Assembly: GCA_021791995.1 (NCBI GenBank)
Contig: JAJYVN010000024.1
Span: forward strand, 1 to 15,696
DNA: 15,696 nt
Source of the DNA: Bacillota bacterium
GTDB taxonomy: Bacteria > Bacillota > Sulfobacillia > RBS10-35 > JAJYVN01
Direction of reading: 5' to 3'
This document shows positions 14,300 through 15,696 of the stretch, piece by piece. The notes beneath the pieces were generated by a model. The model searched no databases, was not told the DNA's origin, and saw nothing but the letters and a program-made list of their open reading frames with translations. The stretch's first letter is position 1; each line of letters opens with the position of its first letter. The position numbers were made by a program, and so were the translations under genes.

Positions 14300-15091
14300 T
14301 CATGGCTCCGGGGAAGGGATACCGAGGGGCCCATGCCCTGTCCCAAGGCCTGGACCGGATTGGATCGCCCGCTGCACATACGCGATGCTCCGCGCCACCG
14401 CTTCTCGCAGCGGGAGCCCCTGTCCCAGGGCTGTGGCAATGGCCGCCGAAAGCGTGCAACCTGTTCCATGCGTGTGGCGGGTATCCTGCCGCGGCGAGTG
14501 GAACAGGGTTACCTCTCTCCCGTCGAAGAGAAGATCGACCACATCCGCGCCGGACCCGTGGCCACCGGTAATGAGGGCCGCACGCGCCCCCATCTCGACC
14601 AAACGCCGTGCAGCGCGCTCACGCGATGACAATGACTCCACTTCCCATCCCGTGAGGGCAGCCGCCTCAGCCAAGTTGGGAGTCACGACGGAGGCCAATG
14701 GCACGAGGCGCTCGCGGACAGCACACACCCCCGCTTCGTCCAGGAGTCGTGTCCCAGAAGCGGAAATCAGGATGGGGTCCACCACAAGCGGCACGCCGGA
14801 ACCCTCCCAGACGTCCGCCACCGCGCACACAATCCCGGCATCTACCAACATCCCGGTCTTCGCGGCATCGAGTCCAATGTCCGAACGGACGACGGCAATT
14901 TGCTGTGCCACCGCATCCGGAGCCAAGGGCCAGATCCCAAAGACACCCAGGGTGTTCTGCGCGGTGACCGCCGTCACGGCCAACATCCCAAAGCCGCCCA
15001 GGTTCACGATCGTCCGAAGATCCGCGGCGATTCCGGCACCGCCCCCGGAATCGCTGCCGGCAATGGTCAAGATGCGTGCCGGCGCGGTCAT
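14300..15091 (-). CDS. thiD: Hydroxymethylpyrimidine kinase / phosphomethylpyrimidine kinase
   Basis: ThiD phosphorylates 4-amino-5-hydroxymethyl-2-methylpyrimidine twice to give the pyrophosphate used in thiamin synthesis or salvage. The 263-residue length is typical. Motifs of the ribokinase-like family are all visible: AGSDSGGGAGIAADL (11-25), the substrate-side TAVTAQNT (40-47), VVDPIL (103-108), TPNLAEAAAL (137-146) and the anion-hole motif THGTGCTLSAAIA (207-219). The ATG at 15091 overlaps the stop of the upstream aldo/keto reductase by four bases (ATGA), so translation is probably coupled. No other thi gene (thiC, thiE, thiM) and no clear TPP riboswitch are in the window, although the operon start is beyond the right edge. 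A pyridoxal kinase role is a less likely alternative, because the GTGC motif and length fit ThiD well. Confidence 0.95.
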   Translation of the reverse strand: MTAPARILTIAGSDSGGGAGIAADLRTIVNLGGFGMLAVTAVTAQNTLGVFGIWPLAPDAVAQQIAVVRSDIGLDAAKTGMLVDAGIVCAVADVWEGSGVPLVVDPILISASGTRLLDEAGVCAVRERLVPLASVVTPNLAEAAALTGWEVESLSSRERAARRLVEMGARAALITGGHGSGADVVDLLFDGREVTLFHSPRQDTRHTHGTGCTLSAAIATALGQGLPLREAVARSIAYVQRAIQSGPGLGTGHGPLGIPSPEP

Positions 15092-15696
15092 TGGTCGATC
15101 GCGCGCATCGCGGCCTCTGGGTAGCGTGCTCCCGCCACCGCGTCGGGAGAAGCCACGGCCTCAATCCGCGCGAGCTCCTCCGCATCGAGGTGCACGGCCA
15201 GCGCCCCCACATTCTCTTCAAGGTAACGCACCCGCTTCGTTCCGGGGATCGGCACAACACCTCGATGCAAGACCCACGCCAAGGCGAGTTGGGCCGTAGT
15301 GCAGCTCCGCCGTTGCGCAATCTCCTCCAGCGCAGCAACGATGCGGAGGTTCTGCGGCAGGGTCTCTGCCTGAAAGCGTGGGTGGGTACGCCGGTAGTCG
15401 TCGGAAGGAAGATCATCGGTCGACCGAAAGCGACCGGTCAGGAAGCCTCTCCCCAAGGGGCTATATGCCACAAAGCCGATCCCGAGTTCCTCGCACACCC
15501 GCAGGATGGACGCCTCCACCCCACGGCTCCAGAGAGAGTATTCCGTCTGCAAGGCCGTAATGGGGTGTACCGTGTGTGCACGGCGAATCGTCGCAGGAGA
15601 GGCCTCGGAGAGTCCAAGGTATCGGACCTTCCCCTGTTGCACGAGATCGGCCATCGCGCCTACCGTCTCCTCGATGGGAACCGCCGGATCGACGCG
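15088..15696 (-). CDS. Aldo/keto reductase (partial, 5' end beyond right edge)
   Basis: The frame is open from the right edge to the TGA at 15088 and gives the last 202 residues of a roughly 320-330-residue NADPH-dependent oxidoreductase with a TIM-barrel fold. The visible part starts RVDPAVPIEETVGAM, followed by GKVRYLGLSEAS, the middle-barrel LQTEYSLWSRGVE, GIGFVAYSPLGRGFLTG and the C-terminal NADPH-phosphate region PIPGTKRVRYLEEN. These match the AKR subfamily often annotated as YajO/YhdN-like or AKR13-type. The catalytic Asp-Tyr-Lys-His residues are off the edge. It overlaps thiD by four bases and is therefore probably in one operon with it. Some members reduce pyridoxal or general aldehydes; the substrate cannot be deduced. 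Confidence 0.94.
   Translation of the reverse strand, partial: RVDPAVPIEETVGAMADLVQQGKVRYLGLSEASPATIRRAHTVHPITALQTEYSLWSRGVEASILRVCEELGIGFVAYSPLGRGFLTGRFRSTDDLPSDDYRRTHPRFQAETLPQNLRIVAALEEIAQRRSCTTAQLALAWVLHRGVVPIPGTKRVRYLEENVGALAVHLDAEELARIEAVASPDAVAGARYPEAAMRAIDQ

Noticed and set aside
14094..14459. N-terminal extension of the GH30 gene to 14459
   Set aside because: It would overlap thiD by 160 bases and bury the lipoprotein signal peptide. The GAGGAGG site fixes ATG 14093.

Overview
The window is GC-rich, densely coded bacterial chromosome. It holds nine protein genes, two of them cut by the window edges. I see no rRNA, tRNA, CRISPR array, transposon or phage gene. Several starts have strong GGAGG-type ribosome binding sites, two exported proteins carry lipoboxes, and GTG starts are common. 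The glutamate synthase has an unusual N-terminus, and the succinate dehydrogenase is type E (HdrB-like subunit, no cytochrome b anchor). Together these suggest a high-GC thermophile or acidophile-type lineage such as Sulfobacillus-like Bacillota, Chloroflexota or a relative. That placement is inference and no gene here settles it.

Left part (1-4006, minus strand): the large, ferredoxin/NADPH-type glutamate synthase, running off the left edge. A short divergent intergenic region with a recognisable promoter follows, then a small unknown helical protein (4211-4504, plus). A convergent 72-residue, 26 % histidine, heptad-repeat protein comes next (4708-4926, minus).

Middle part (5113-8972, plus strand): a Tat-exported lipoprotein made of FG-GAP/VCBS repeats followed by a GH43/sialidase-like propeller. 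Downstream of it is an unusual single polypeptide combining a PAS-like sensor, an intact GGDEF domain and a class I SAM-dependent methyltransferase.

Right part (8985-15696, all minus strand): in transcription order, an aldo/keto reductase (partial) translationally coupled to thiD; then, after about 200 bp with a strong palindrome, a GH30-family glycosidase lipoprotein; then, after under 50 bp, sdhA-sdhB-sdhE. The Sdh iron-sulfur subunit has eight Cys for two ferredoxin-type clusters plus the [2Fe-2S] ligands. The SdhE subunit has one complete and one degenerate CCG motif. The sdh cluster ends 12 bp from the convergent GGDEF-methyltransferase gene.

Functionally the window mixes core metabolism (glutamate synthesis, succinate oxidation/menaquinone reduction, thiamin pyrimidine phosphorylation) with two predicted surface-anchored carbohydrate-related proteins and one signalling fusion. 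The most novel items are the GGDEF-methyltransferase fusion, the Cys-to-Thr change in SdhE, and the His-rich repeat protein.
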